Of a stretch of 64,000 nucleotides of DNA, positions 1 through 12,000 are shown piece by piece. This stretch comes from Rhopalosiphum padi (lineage: Eukaryota; Arthropoda; Insecta; Hemiptera; Aphididae), in NCBI RefSeq assembly GCF_020882245.1, contig NC_083598.1, positions 3,093,178 to 3,157,177 on the forward strand, given 5' to 3'. The notes beneath the pieces were generated by a model. The model was not told the DNA's origin. It made no database searches and was given only the letters and a program-made list of their open reading frames with translations. The number at the start of each line of letters is the position of its first letter. Positions within the stretch are counted from its first letter, which is position 1. A program made the translations under genes and the position numbers.

Positions 1-2553
1 ATCGGAGATAACACGGGAAGAATTGTTTTGTATTATAATGTAACACATAAAAATACAAGATCTCAAACTGTTTACCATTGGCATACACTTCCTGTAAATG
101 ATGTTATATTTACCAGTAGTGGTAAGATAAACCATTTTTTTAACAAAATTAAATACATAGTAAAATGAATACATTTTATTTCAGGTAACAATTTTTATAG
201 TGGAGGTGCTGAAAATGTGCTGGTCAAATGGTTTTGTGAAAATACAGAAACTAGACATTATTTACCTAGATTATCAGCCAATATTGTTCATTTATCTGTT
301 ACAGAAGATAGTCAATATGTTGCCGTGTCTACACAAAGCAATAGTAATGCTACTTAGTCAAATATATTATTTAAATAAAAACATCAAAGTATTTATTGTC
401 ATTCAATTTTTATTTTTTAGGCATTATAATAGTGAACTCACAAAACCGTATACATTCTGTTATACAGACATTCACTTGGGGAGTGCATGCTTCAAATGTA
501 AATATTTTAATTAAATATTTTTTTTAAGATTTATCAATACTTTTAATTTATTTTAGGCTGATGAATTTGAAAAAGTCTTTCCAGCAGGTGTTGCATTCGA
601 TAGTCGTTCAAGATCCCTTGTAACAAATGGATTGCCTGGCCATATTCAATTTTTTTCACTCGACCAATCACAACTAGCATTTAATGTTAGTGTTTGTTCT
701 TTTTAAGTATATTGATTTTATATGTAGGCAATGGTAATGAAATTTATGTTTGTGTATTTTAATAGCTGGATATTGTGTGTCAAAATTTTACGACCAGAAC
801 AAGAGATCAAGATGTATTCAATGCTGATGTTTGTTTATTGGCGATAAGTGATGATAGCTCATGGCTGGCAACGGTTGAACGAAGACCAATTGACGATAAA
901 TATGTAGTAGATGATGTTCTTAAGTTCTGGACATTTAATGAAAAATTGCAAATGTAATATACTAATATAGTAATATCTGTTATTTAAATTTGTTTTTAAA
1001 TTAAATTTGTATTTTTTTAGCTATAAATTAAATACTTACACAAGTTCTGTAGATAGAATTTCAAAATTATGTTTTCGTCCATCAGTAGATTCTGACGGTT
1101 TACATATGGTTGCCACATTACATGAAAATGTATATAAACTTTGGTCTCCATATAATTTATCAGAAGACGAAAAAAGTAAATATGAAAATATTTCTTGATA
1201 TCTTGATTAATGTATTAAAAATAAATATTGAAATGCTTCATATTTTATTTACTATATTATTATTGATAAATTTATATTTAATAATTTTTAGATCCAATTA
1301 AATCATGGCAACATGAGTATACGAGCAAGCTTTATCATAATCAACCATTACATGCAATTAGTTTCTCTGAGGATGGTTGTATATTGGCAGCTGCTTTTGG
1401 GCCAAGTATAGTTTTAAAAGTTCTCGACGACTCAGATGACTTCAAAACAAGCCTTACTCATGGGTTTGAACATATTAGGTAAATTTATCTATTTATTCAA
1501 GTAAAATTATAGTTAGTATTTTTTATTTTGCATGATTGGTTAAAGGCATACAAATAGAACAGTAACTAGGTTAACGTCACCATGCCCATTTTTTATGTCT
1601 TTTTTTTATTATTATAATTTTTGTTTTTTGTCATAATATAATATAGTATTATAGTATAAATATCTAACTATATTGATATTATTAAGTAGTGTTATTTGTT
1701 ATTAATTATATTCTTTTATTTTGATACATATAGATTTTTAGAGTTTGGTAAAAACGCAAGCAGTTGGATGCTTGTTGCTGCATCAAGCACGAGACTTTTA
1801 ATATGGAATGTGCTTAGTGAGACATTGCTTACAACTATTTGGGTTCAAGTTGAAAGATTAATAGCTGATCCAATGTCAGAATATATGGCTATTTTTACTA
1901 CTAATAACGATTGTTAGTAAACTATGATTTGCATGAAGTTCATATTTAACTATTATATTATTTATTTTTAGTGTTTGTATTCACTCCAAATAGCAAAAAT
2001 ATAGTGTATAAAAAACAAAATATATTTGGCAACAATGACAAAAGCACTTCTATTTTGTGGGCATTATTTGCCCCAAAGTCAAATCATCAAAATGGACAAC
2101 ATTCGTCTTGGTTGGACAATTCTACATTGTACATGTTAACCAACCAACAAGTAATTTATTGTATTTTATGCTTGAGAATGGATAAATGTACTAATGATTC
2201 TACTTTTAGGAACTTTTAAAGTTTGAGAAGACTGACACTCTCCAAAAAATGATTGAAGCTTTTGTGGATGATAATTTTACTAATCTAACACCTCTAGGAC
2301 GTATAATTTCTAACAAAGAAATTAGGTATACCACCAATGACACGAAAAAAATTCCCGAGTTTGAAACATTAATTGATGAAGATAAATCAGCATTTGAGGT
2401 AAGTTTATAATATTTCTTACATATTATTATAAGCTTATATTTGGTAATATTTTTTTTGTTTGTTTTATATAGATACTTGAAGAGCCAGCTCATTTAATGT
2501 TACCATTAGAGACACATCTTGAGCGTATTTTACTTGCATGCTTAAATACATAA
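1..2553 (+). CDS. WDR75: WD repeat-containing protein 75 (UTP17), 3' part of the gene
   Basis: WDR75 is a nucleolar WD40-repeat protein of the small-subunit processome (t-UTP group), needed for pre-rRNA transcription and processing. Eleven exons join in one frame: 1-121, 185-343, 421-497, 557-685, 766-953, 1021-1175, 1292-1478, 1734-1912, 1972-2150, 2210-2398 and 2473-2553. Each has GT-AG borders (donors GTTAGT or GTAAGT-like), and together they give 547 residues plus a stop. Recognisable WDR75 landmarks are a LVTNGLPGHIQFFSL block (exon 4), SSWLATVERR (exon 5) and SSWLDNSTLYMLTNQQ (exons 9-10), with the closing PAHLMLP motif in the last exon. The start and the first blades lie left of the window. 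The protein ends soon after that motif, so it lacks the long acidic tail of vertebrate WDR75. AATAAA follows at 2566-2571. The identification is firm; exon borders were read by eye. Confidence 0.93.
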
Positions 2554-2814
2554 GTAAGTATATAAAATAAAAAAAAACTATACTTAAATAATTTATAGAA
2601 TGAAGTGTATATAATAATTAATTAAACTTGATTTAACTAATATTTTATTATGAGAATAACATTATTTATTTGTTACTTTAAGCATTTGTATAATGTGACT
2701 TCAAAAAATAAAATATGTGCATCTAAATTTTGTTCTGTCCTAAATAAATAAAATAAATGTTAGACATATTATAATGAAAAAGAGATTGTTATTTACCAAT
2801 TATTCTACTATTTA
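2554..2814. other. short convergent intergenic spacer
   Basis: These 261 bases separate the 3' ends of WDR75 (+) and the first pickpocket gene (-). The spacer holds AATAAA at 2566-2571 and further AATAAA matches near 2742-2757 on the + strand. No gene is visible. A close copy lies at 8788-9046 in the second duplication unit. Confidence 0.7.
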
Positions 2815-5800
2815 TTATTTTATCTTGAATTCAAGTTTTGACGTCTTAGATCTTTTTAAATTTGGAATTTTAACATTGCGCATACGTATAATAAAATAGT
2901 AAATAATTTCCAAAAAGCTTAATATACTTGCTCCAACAAATAATGCAACAGAACCTCCTAATGAAACTGTAAAATACATCTTAATAAATAAATTTTGAAA
3001 AACATAAGTTGACATTATTTTTATGTCAATTTTTGCATATTGTGGAGTTATGACATATAAAAGATCTGTTAAAGTAATTAAATAGTTCTTAAATGAAGTG
3101 GAGTGTCAAGCTAGAAAAAAAAATAATTCAATCAATCGTACATTAAAGATTTGAGAATTATAAAAATATAAAAATATGATTGAATAGTATACATTTTGAA
3201 TCTAATTTAATTTAAAAATGTTATTCATTGATCAATAATAATATTAATTGTATTTTAAATGATCTATACCGGAATCATAATGAAATGTTAATACTAACTA
3301 TAAATTATTTATTTAAATAGTAAAATGAATTTGTTTAAAATTTTTTAGTGTAGCTATACTAGCATTTATCATTTAACAATTATCATACTTCATAATGATA
3401 TATTATAAAATAATCTTATGCATATGATTTAACTAAATTTAAACAATTCTACCTAAGACATCTAATCTTCCTCTAACAACATTGCGTTTAAGTCGCTCTG
3501 CTGGTAATCGGTCCATCATTAATTGTATAATTGATTCATTTTCATTAGTTCTATAAAATTAAATAATTTAATGTTTTGTTTTTGAAATGTGTAAGCAAAC
3601 TTACATAAATGATTCAACTGTAATGACATTTATTTCAGCTTCAATACAGGAAGGTACACAATGACATTCTAAACCTGGACGCTTACTTTTCTTTTTTTTT
3701 AACACCGATAATTCTGCATAATGTGTATTTAAACATATAAGTCCATTTATATCACATTGTTCATTTGCTTCTATAGAAATTCCATATAATTTTGTTTATT
3801 ATTATTATATATTATTTTTATTTTATATTATTTTTAGGAAAACATACTACTGTTAGGCATTAAATGAGAAGTACAATTACACATCTCTAGTTGCTTTCGA
3901 CGACGGCAGTCTACAATGCAAGAACTATAACTGTATTTTGAACTGACAACTAGTTCATTCTCTAATGGAAATCTGCATCTAAACTTGTGTAAAAATATTG
4001 TAACATTACTATCACATTTTATTAAACTAACAAATCATTAAATAAAATTATATTTTGTTATAAATAAATAAAGATAGTTTACAACATCAATCTATTTGTT
4101 ATACTAATTTTATTTATTTGTCAACCTTAAATGTAACAAAATGTGATATAATATATTTTTCATAGAAAAAATGTTCTCACCTGCGTTGCGTAATGCCAAC
4201 AAATTTGACTTCATCTTCATTTTCAATGTCTTTAATAACAAACTTATATTGTTTAAAAATACCCATCATGGCAGGTAAAATGTCAGTACTTATTGTATTA
4301 TAATATGGTACGTCTACTACTGAGTGAATAAAAACCTATGCACAATGTACATACTAAAGAATAAGATGATTGTAAAACACATAAGGTGATATAGATCACC
4401 AAAACTCATACTAATACCAGAACTACGGCTATGTTAAAAATAGTAGATGTTTAATAATAATAATCATTAAACCCTATATTTTCAAATCTTGTAAATGTAA
4501 TGCATAGCTCAAAGTATTGAGTTTATTTAGTTATATAAGTTTTAGTACAACAATTTGGCTGGTATGAACAGTCATTAATCATTATGATTGGGATAATATA
4601 AATTTGAATCACCTGACTAGGTGATGACAATTTTATGAGTAAATTGCTTGGACCTGTACCCCGGTTTGAATACATGTTAATGTAATCATCAGAATCTGGC
4701 CTGTAAAAATAATTAAGATTAGAAAATTACAACATATTAATGCTATGTAAGTCTTTCATTTATAACTTGGTACATGTTTACATGACCATATTATGTGCCA
4801 TACTAACGATTCGTTTTCCATTGTAAGTGTGTAGCAAATTCCCAGTTCCGTTTCAGTAAGAACAAAATGCTTACAACAGTCAAACTCACGATTGTCATTC
4901 CAAGTGCAATTTAAAAATACTTCATCGCAAGTACTTCTTGTCTGGATAAAAATTAATTAGGTACATATATTTTATTAACTATTCAAAATACTAATAGGTA
5001 TGGTATGATATTACAATTTCTGTTTAGTTATTCGTGTACAAATAATTAGTTAAAATCAACGGCCACTTACAGACATTGCTATTTTACTGAAATTATTTTT
5101 CGGGCAATTATATTGTCCAGTCATACAAAATTCATTGATATAATAGGAAGTTCCTTTGAAGTAAGTTATCTCTTTTACAATTTCATCCAAATTGAAATTC
5201 CTATTGTTACCAAATATCCTAAACGCAATATCAATAATTGTATTAGGTATTTAATATTAATACGACGGCTAGTAGGTACTCGCCTACTAATACTTGACTT
5301 GAGACAATCTTGACTGAGTACTAAAGGTATGCTTATTTTGACAGCCCATTTGTGCCAAATTTACTTGAGTAAACATTTTACATTAACGACTTGGTTAATT
5401 CATATTTTTAAATACGTCGTGTTTGTAACGTAAAATAAATTAATAAAGTTATTTTTATAAGTCTATAGATTTTAATACTTTGTATATTATTATTTTTATT
5501 AACTACTATTACCTATAGTCTATAGTTTATAGTATACCAATACTGATTTTTGTTTCAAAAAAATATGTATTATTGGTTATTATTTAAAAAAAATTCCTAC
5601 AATTGACTACGATTTAAATAAAATTGTAATAAAATCTTCACGCCTGATAATTATTATTTAATCGATTGTTATTTGAGAATAAATTATATTACCTACCTTA
5701 TTATAATTATATCAGGTACATCTGGCGCAAATTGGCTGTCGGAAAAAATGTACCTTTTTTATTTTGATACAAATGGGCTGTCCACAAAACGAATTAATTT

Positions 5801-7440
5801 TTTTTACGTAAATAGGCGATGCCCGGTTATATTATTTAGTTAAATTCTTGTGTTATCACTTATCAGAGTTGTACATCTATTATTTTTTATTTCTAAGTCA
5901 AGCATCGACAAATGACAATTATTCATTATAAATTAATAATATATTATTATTATATATTATACTTATCAACTATTGTATATATTATTATAGGATATGATAT
6001 AGACATAGTAGATAATCAATGGTGCAACGTGTGAAAATTAAAATCTATTTAACTTGTTTGCCAATTTCTGAATGTTAGCAACGTTATTCATTTCGCAGAC
6101 GCTGACCGCCGGAAAAGTCGTTTGAAACTCCAACGAACTGGTTTCCACTACGAAACTAATAGCGTTCGTCTGATACGCTTCCCAGGAGTTCATCATCAAC
6201 AACGCGGAACCAAACCAACTCAGAATACAACAAATTAACCAAAACAACCTGTTTGTAATAAAATTCTATTATTTTATGATAAGAATCGAATTATTTGTAT
6301 TAATATTGGGATTGGGCTATTATCCTTATTCCTTAATAAATAGAAAAAATGATTCTCAATAATCTCAATCAACAAAAAAGTTTGTAGGTATTGCTACAAA
6401 ATATTCTTAAGATGGTAAAAAACTAATTTGAAAATTTGGTCTTTAAGTATATTTAAATGTTTTAAATAGTCTTAATAAATTAATTATTAAAAGGTAAAAT
6501 GGGGGGGGGTGATTTATATTGTATATTATAAAATTTATGATAGAAAAACGAAATATATCATTTATTACCTATTTAATAGCTCTAATTTAGCTAGGTAATA
6601 TAGGTATACTTGAATTATTAAATCCATACAGTCGACAGAAGATTAAATTGTAAGTAAAATATAAAACCAAAATAATTTTTTTATATGTATGTACATAGGT
6701 ATCTATATGGTACCAATAGTCAATAGATTATAATTTATTCTTTTTCGATTTTATCATTTTTACCGTTTCAGGCTTTTATTCATCATATTATACGTATATA
6801 CTATATATCTATTACCTAGTACTCGTATATCAAATAATATTCCTCAATAAATAATAATACCAATAAATATTAATTATATCTTAAAATGTATCTGTAATAT
6901 TTCTGTTCAATTATATAGGGACATCAAATTATATTATACTTCTACCTATATTATCAGGTACGTACACAGGGCTGTGGCCTGTGGGTGTTTTGGGACTTTT
7001 GGGTGTTTAAATACGCCTCGAAATATTTGGGTTTTTGTATGATTATTTATTTATTCAATTTTAATGTTAATATTGTTTTAACAATGTTTATATTTTAAAA
7101 AGTATTGTAAGAATACCTAATTATCATAAAACAGTTTTGTATATTTATTAACAAAAGTTCTACTTTTCAATAACTGATTTTCAAAAACTCCACCTAAAAC
7201 TTTTTTCTAAATACGTCCCACTCGTCCCAGTATCATTATTTCTTATACAACTTTGCCCTTTGGTTCCTAATATACATGCATAATATATATTTATTAAATT
7301 TACCCGTATACCGTAACGGCATAGCGTACACTTATATAGATATTTTAATATACTCACCTTTCCGTCCAGTGACACTTGACGTTGCTCACATAGTGAAGAC
7401 CGTGTATGGTCGATTGATCCGCAAATTCTTTTAATATCAT
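2815..7440 (-). CDS. pickpocket-type DEG/ENaC sodium channel subunit, copy A
   Basis: This encodes a subunit of a trimeric amiloride-class cation channel in the plasma membrane; insect pickpocket channels serve mechano-, chemo- or osmosensation. Ten minus-strand exons are 7440-7358, 6248-6054, 5218-5071, 4941-4808, 4700-4613, 4335-4181, 3978-3848, 3770-3605, 3550-3453 and 2966-2815. Phases agree throughout and give 449 residues, near the short end of the family. Visible hallmarks are the N-terminal His-Gly gating motif (H13-G14), TM1 at about 30-47, FPAVSVC at 73-79, a cysteine-rich ectodomain, and a second membrane segment from about 403 with the selectivity filter G-A-S at 411-413. The C-terminal tail is short and basic. 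The start is the ATG at 7440; the frame upstream in copy B is closed by a stop. The exon 2 donor (GTTAAA) is weak but kept in both copies. Which pickpocket member this is, and the ion it carries, cannot be told. Confidence 0.92.
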
Positions 7441-8550
7441 TGCTCCTATTTTCCTATAATGTATTGTCAGGACGGTTTTCTCGTTATTTATGAGGTGAGA
7501 TCTAGTACAGTTTGCAATCGGTAAGAGCAGCACTCAATATAATAATACAATATGATTTCACTATATTAATGTCAGTCCTGTCCATTATTTGTCATCGAAA
7601 TAATATTATTGAAAAAATGTTAACTTATTCGGCGTCCTATCAGATACGATCTTTATTAAATATGCAGATTGCATAGGTATTGCACGGTAGACCAATACTA
7701 TTCGAGGTGCAGTATATATAACTAATAATAACAGTAATTCAAGTTTGAAAAATATAGTCACGCTAAAAAAGGAAAAAAATGATGGTGTACATGATAATAA
7801 TTATCAAGTCACACGACATACAGGTACCTTATTCTGTTGTTTATTAGTTATAACTTATATTATAAATATTATATATTATTATTATAATACCATGATGGCG
7901 GTTATATAATATAATGTATTTATGTGTATATATGCACAGTCGTATATCTAAAAGTTAATTTTTCTATTACCTCTATAGTAGTGCAGTATATTTCCGCTCC
8001 TAAACAAAATTAGGAACTAGGAAATCGTCATTTTTGATTTTAAGTTTTTTAAATTATTTGTTTGATATTACTTATTATTAGTGTACTGGTCGGAGTTAAT
8101 AAATAATAAACATTAAAAAATCACGAAATATATTAGTAAAAACAATGTTTTATAGAAATAAATTATGATTTTTGTTTTTCATAAGCATAAAAACAAGTTA
8201 TATCAATGTTATTCAATTATTAATTTATGAAAAAAAAATAGTTTAACATTAACGATCGTAGTAAAATAAGTGACACACATTATATGCTACTTTTAAAACA
8301 TAATAATGTTGGATATACTCGTAGGTAGACTTTTCCATCTTTTTTGCATCTACTAAATAGCTTCAATAAAATCTATATTTTTCTATAAATTGTATAGTTA
8401 AATATGCCATATAAACACTATATATTATCATAGAATTATAAAATTTGCTCTAAAAACTGAAAATGTTGAAATATACTCCTAAAATATAATATTTTATTTA
8501 AATAAAATTTTATTAAGTAATCAAAACAAAAACGATGAATATAAGATCAC
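7441..8550. other. 5' flank of pickpocket copy A, no further gene seen
   Basis: AT-rich sequence upstream of the copy A start, up to the duplication junction. Large parts match 13843-15640 in unit B, for example 7741-7830 with 14150-14240 and 7975-8100 with 14390-14500. It should contain the channel promoter, but I see no convincing core motif. No open frame of note. Confidence 0.6.
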
Positions 8551-8787
8551 ACAAAGAAATTAAATACCACCAATAACTCGAAAAAATTCCTTAATTTGAA
8601 ATATTATTTGATGAAGATAAATCAGTATTTGTAGTAAGTTTATAATATTACTTATATATTTAATAAGCTTATATTTGGTAATATTTTTTTTATTTGTTTT
8701 ATATAGATACTTAAAATGCCAACTTATTTAATGTTACCATTAGAGACTCATCTTGAGCGTATTTTACTTGCATGCTTAAATACATAA
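8551..8787 (+). pseudogene. duplicated 3' end of WDR75, broken
   Basis: Bases 8555-8635 copy the end of WDR75 exon 10 but have lost bases, so the frame shifts and runs into a stop (TAA after CACCAA). The copied donor reads TAGTAAGT instead of GAGGTAAGT. An intron copy follows, then a copy of the last exon at 8707-8787, with its acceptor and stop kept. That exon encodes 26 residues differing from the parent only near its start. With no promoter, no upstream exons and a frameshift, it is a duplication remnant rather than a gene. It marks the left edge of unit B. Confidence 0.88.
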
Positions 8788-9046
8788 GTAATTATATAAA
8801 ATAATTTACAGAATAAAGCGTATAGTATATAATAATTAATTAAATTTGATTTAACTAATATTTTAGTAATATTTATAAATAACATTCTTTGTTTGTTATT
8901 TTAATCATTTGTATTTTGTATAATATGACTTCAATAATATAAAATATGTGTATCTAAATTTTGTTCTGTCCTAAATAAATAAAATAAATGTTAGACATAT
9001 TATAATGAAATATAGATTGTTATTTACCTATTATTCTACTAATTTA

Positions 9047-12000
9047 TTATTTTATCTTGAATTCACATTTTGACGTATTAGATCTTTTTAATTTTGGAAT
9101 TTTAACATTGCGCATACGTATAAGGAAAAAGTAAATAATTTCCAAAAAGCTTAATATGCTTGCTCCAACAAATAATGTAAAAGATCCTCCCAATGAAACT
9201 GTAAAATACATCTTAATAAATAAATTTTGAAAAATAGAAGTTAACATTAATTTATTGTCGTTTTTTTTTACATATTGTGGAGTTATGACATACAAAAGGT
9301 TTATTAAGATAATTAAATAGCTGTTAAATAAAGCCGAGTGTCAAGCTAGATAATAATTTAATCAAAAAATTCTATTCATTAATCAATAATGAAAATAATT
9401 GTACATTAAATGATCTATACACGAATTAGGTAAAATGAAATGTTAATACTAAATATCAATTATTTATTTAAATAGTAAAATGCATTTATGTTTCAAATTT
9501 CTTTATTGTGGCTATACTAGCATTTATCATTTAACAATTATCATACTTCCTAGTTCATAATGATATATAATAAAATAATCTTAAACATTTGATTTAACTA
9601 CATTTTAACACCTTTACCTAAGATGTCTAATCTTCCTCTAACGACATTTCGTTTAAGCCGCTCTGCTGGTAAATGGTCCATCATTAATTGTATAATTGAT
9701 TCATTTTCATTAGTTCTATAAAATTAAATAATTTAATGTTTTGTTTTTGAAATTTGTAAGAAAACTTACTTAAATGATTCAACTGTTATAATATTTATTT
9801 CAGGTTCAATACAGGAGGGTACACAAAGACATTCTAAACCCGGACGTTTACTTTCCTTCCTTTTTAACACCGATAATTCTGCATAATGTGTATTTAAACA
9901 CATAAGTCCATTAATATCACATTGTTCACTTGCTTCTATAAAAATTCCATATTATTTTGTTTATTATTATAATTATATATTTTTTTATTTTATATTATTT
10001 TTAGGAAAACATACTACTGTTAGGCATTAAATGAGAAGTACAATTACACATCTCTAGTTGCTTTCTACGACGACAGTCTACAATGCAAGAACTATAACTG
10101 TATTTTGAACTGACAACTAGTTCATTCTCTAATGGAAATCTGCATCTAAACTTGTATAAAAATATTGTAACATTACTATCACATTTTATTAAAATAACAA
10201 ATCATTAAATCAAATTATATTTTTTTATGAATAAATGAATATAGTTCAATGGCGTATTTTTTTTTTTTTTTTTTTACTGTCTTGCGGAAGCTGTAATTAT
10301 GAGTTAAATTCCATTATTATGAGTATTATGACTATAAAATAGTACATATTCGCCTATCATGCGTTGATAATTTCATTATTTTGTAATGCCTTGTTTTTTC
10401 AACTTTGGTTAGAAACTTGATTGAGGTAATGAGGTCGAGTATGGGACAAGATCGCTTAGTTGGATTGGCTTTATTAAATATTCATAGACATGACATTCAA
10501 ATAGATGAGATCATTTTATATCTTTGCTGTCACGAAAAATGAGATATAGAGTTTATATTATAATTATTTTGTGACTACCTATGACTATAGACAGACTATA
10601 TTATATTAAAATTTAAACTCCTGATCATTTATTTTGGATCATAATTGAACAAGTTTGAACAAGTATCTAAAACCTTAACCAATTAAAAAAAAATAAACTA
10701 TTGTATTCAAATTTCCTTATATTTTAACAGCTGAGAGATTTTCGTATTTTGCCCCCCCCCCCCCCCCATGAAAAATTATTTCAAATATGCCACAGTTTAG
10801 TTATATCAATTTATTTGTTATACAAATTATATTTATTTATCGACTTTAAATGTAGCAAAATGTATGTTTATTATAAGTTTTTCAAATACTTATAAATAGA
10901 TGTTATAGTGATTAAATATCATAGGAAAAATTTTCTCACCTGCGTTTTGTAATGCTAACCAATTTGACTTCGTCTTCATTTTCAATGTCTTTAATAACAA
11001 ACTTATGTCGATTAAAAATACCCATCATGGCAGGTAAAATGTCATTACTTATTGAATTATAATATGGTACGTCTACTACTGAGTGAATAAAAACCTATGC
11101 ACAATGTACATACTAAAGAATAAGATGATTGTAAAACACATAAAGGTGATATAGATTAACTTTTAAGTATTTACTAAAATTTAGATTCGCAAAACTCATA
11201 CTAATACCAGAACTACGGCTATGTCAAAAATAATAGAGATACAATAATAATAATTATTAAAACCCTGTATTTTCAAATTTTGTAAATACAATGCATAGCA
11301 TAAAGTATTAAGTTTTACAATGTTTTAGTATAACGATTTGGTTGGTATGAACAGTCATTAATCATTATAATTGGCATAATATAAATTTGAATCACCTGAC
11401 TAGGCGATGACAATTTTATGAGTAAATTGCTTGGACCAGTTTCCCGGTTTGAATACATGTTAATGTAATCATCAGAATCTGGCCTGTAATAATTAATTCG
11501 TACATTAAAAATTACAATATTTTAATGGGTATGTTAGTTTTTCATTTATAACTACATATTTACATGGCCATATTATGTGCCATACTAACGATTCGTTTTC
11601 CATTGTAAGTGTGTAGCAAATTCCTAGTTCTGTTTCAGTAAGAACAAAATGCTTACAACAATCAAACTCACGATTGTCTTTCCAAATGCAATTTAAAAAC
11701 ACTTCATCGCAAGTACTTCTCGTCTGAATAAAAATTGAATACATATATTTTATTAACTATTCGAAATACTTATAGGTATAATATGATATATTGATATAAC
11801 AATTTTTGTTTAGTTATTCGTGTGCAAATAATTATTTAAAAACAACGACCACTCACAGACATAACTATTTTACTGAAATTATTTTTCGGGCAATTATATT
11901 GTCCAGTCATACAAAATTCATTAATATTATTTGAATTAATTTTTCCTTCGAAGTAAGTTATCTCTTTTACAATCTCGTCCAAATTGAAACTCCTATTGTT

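Larger units (their letters stand above)
2313..8555. repeat. tandem segmental duplication, unit A
   Basis: This unit starts inside WDR75 exon 10 and ends upstream of the first pickpocket gene. Its content recurs in the same order in unit B: WDR75 last exon, spacer, ten channel exons and the channel 5' flank. Coding exons align without gaps except for 6 bp in channel exon 3, and introns remain alignable. The unit is bounded by ACAAA at 2313-2317 and at 8551-8555. It is shorter than unit B (about 6.2 against 9.4 kb), mainly because unit B gained insertions. Confidence 0.85.

Noticed and set aside
2206..2493. 95-codon minus-strand open frame
   Set aside because: It lies opposite WDR75 exons 10 and 11 and their intron, which are coding on the + strand.
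10421..10445. let-7-like string TGAGGTAATGAGG
   Set aside because: It diverges from let-7 after the first few bases, and no hairpin partner is visible.
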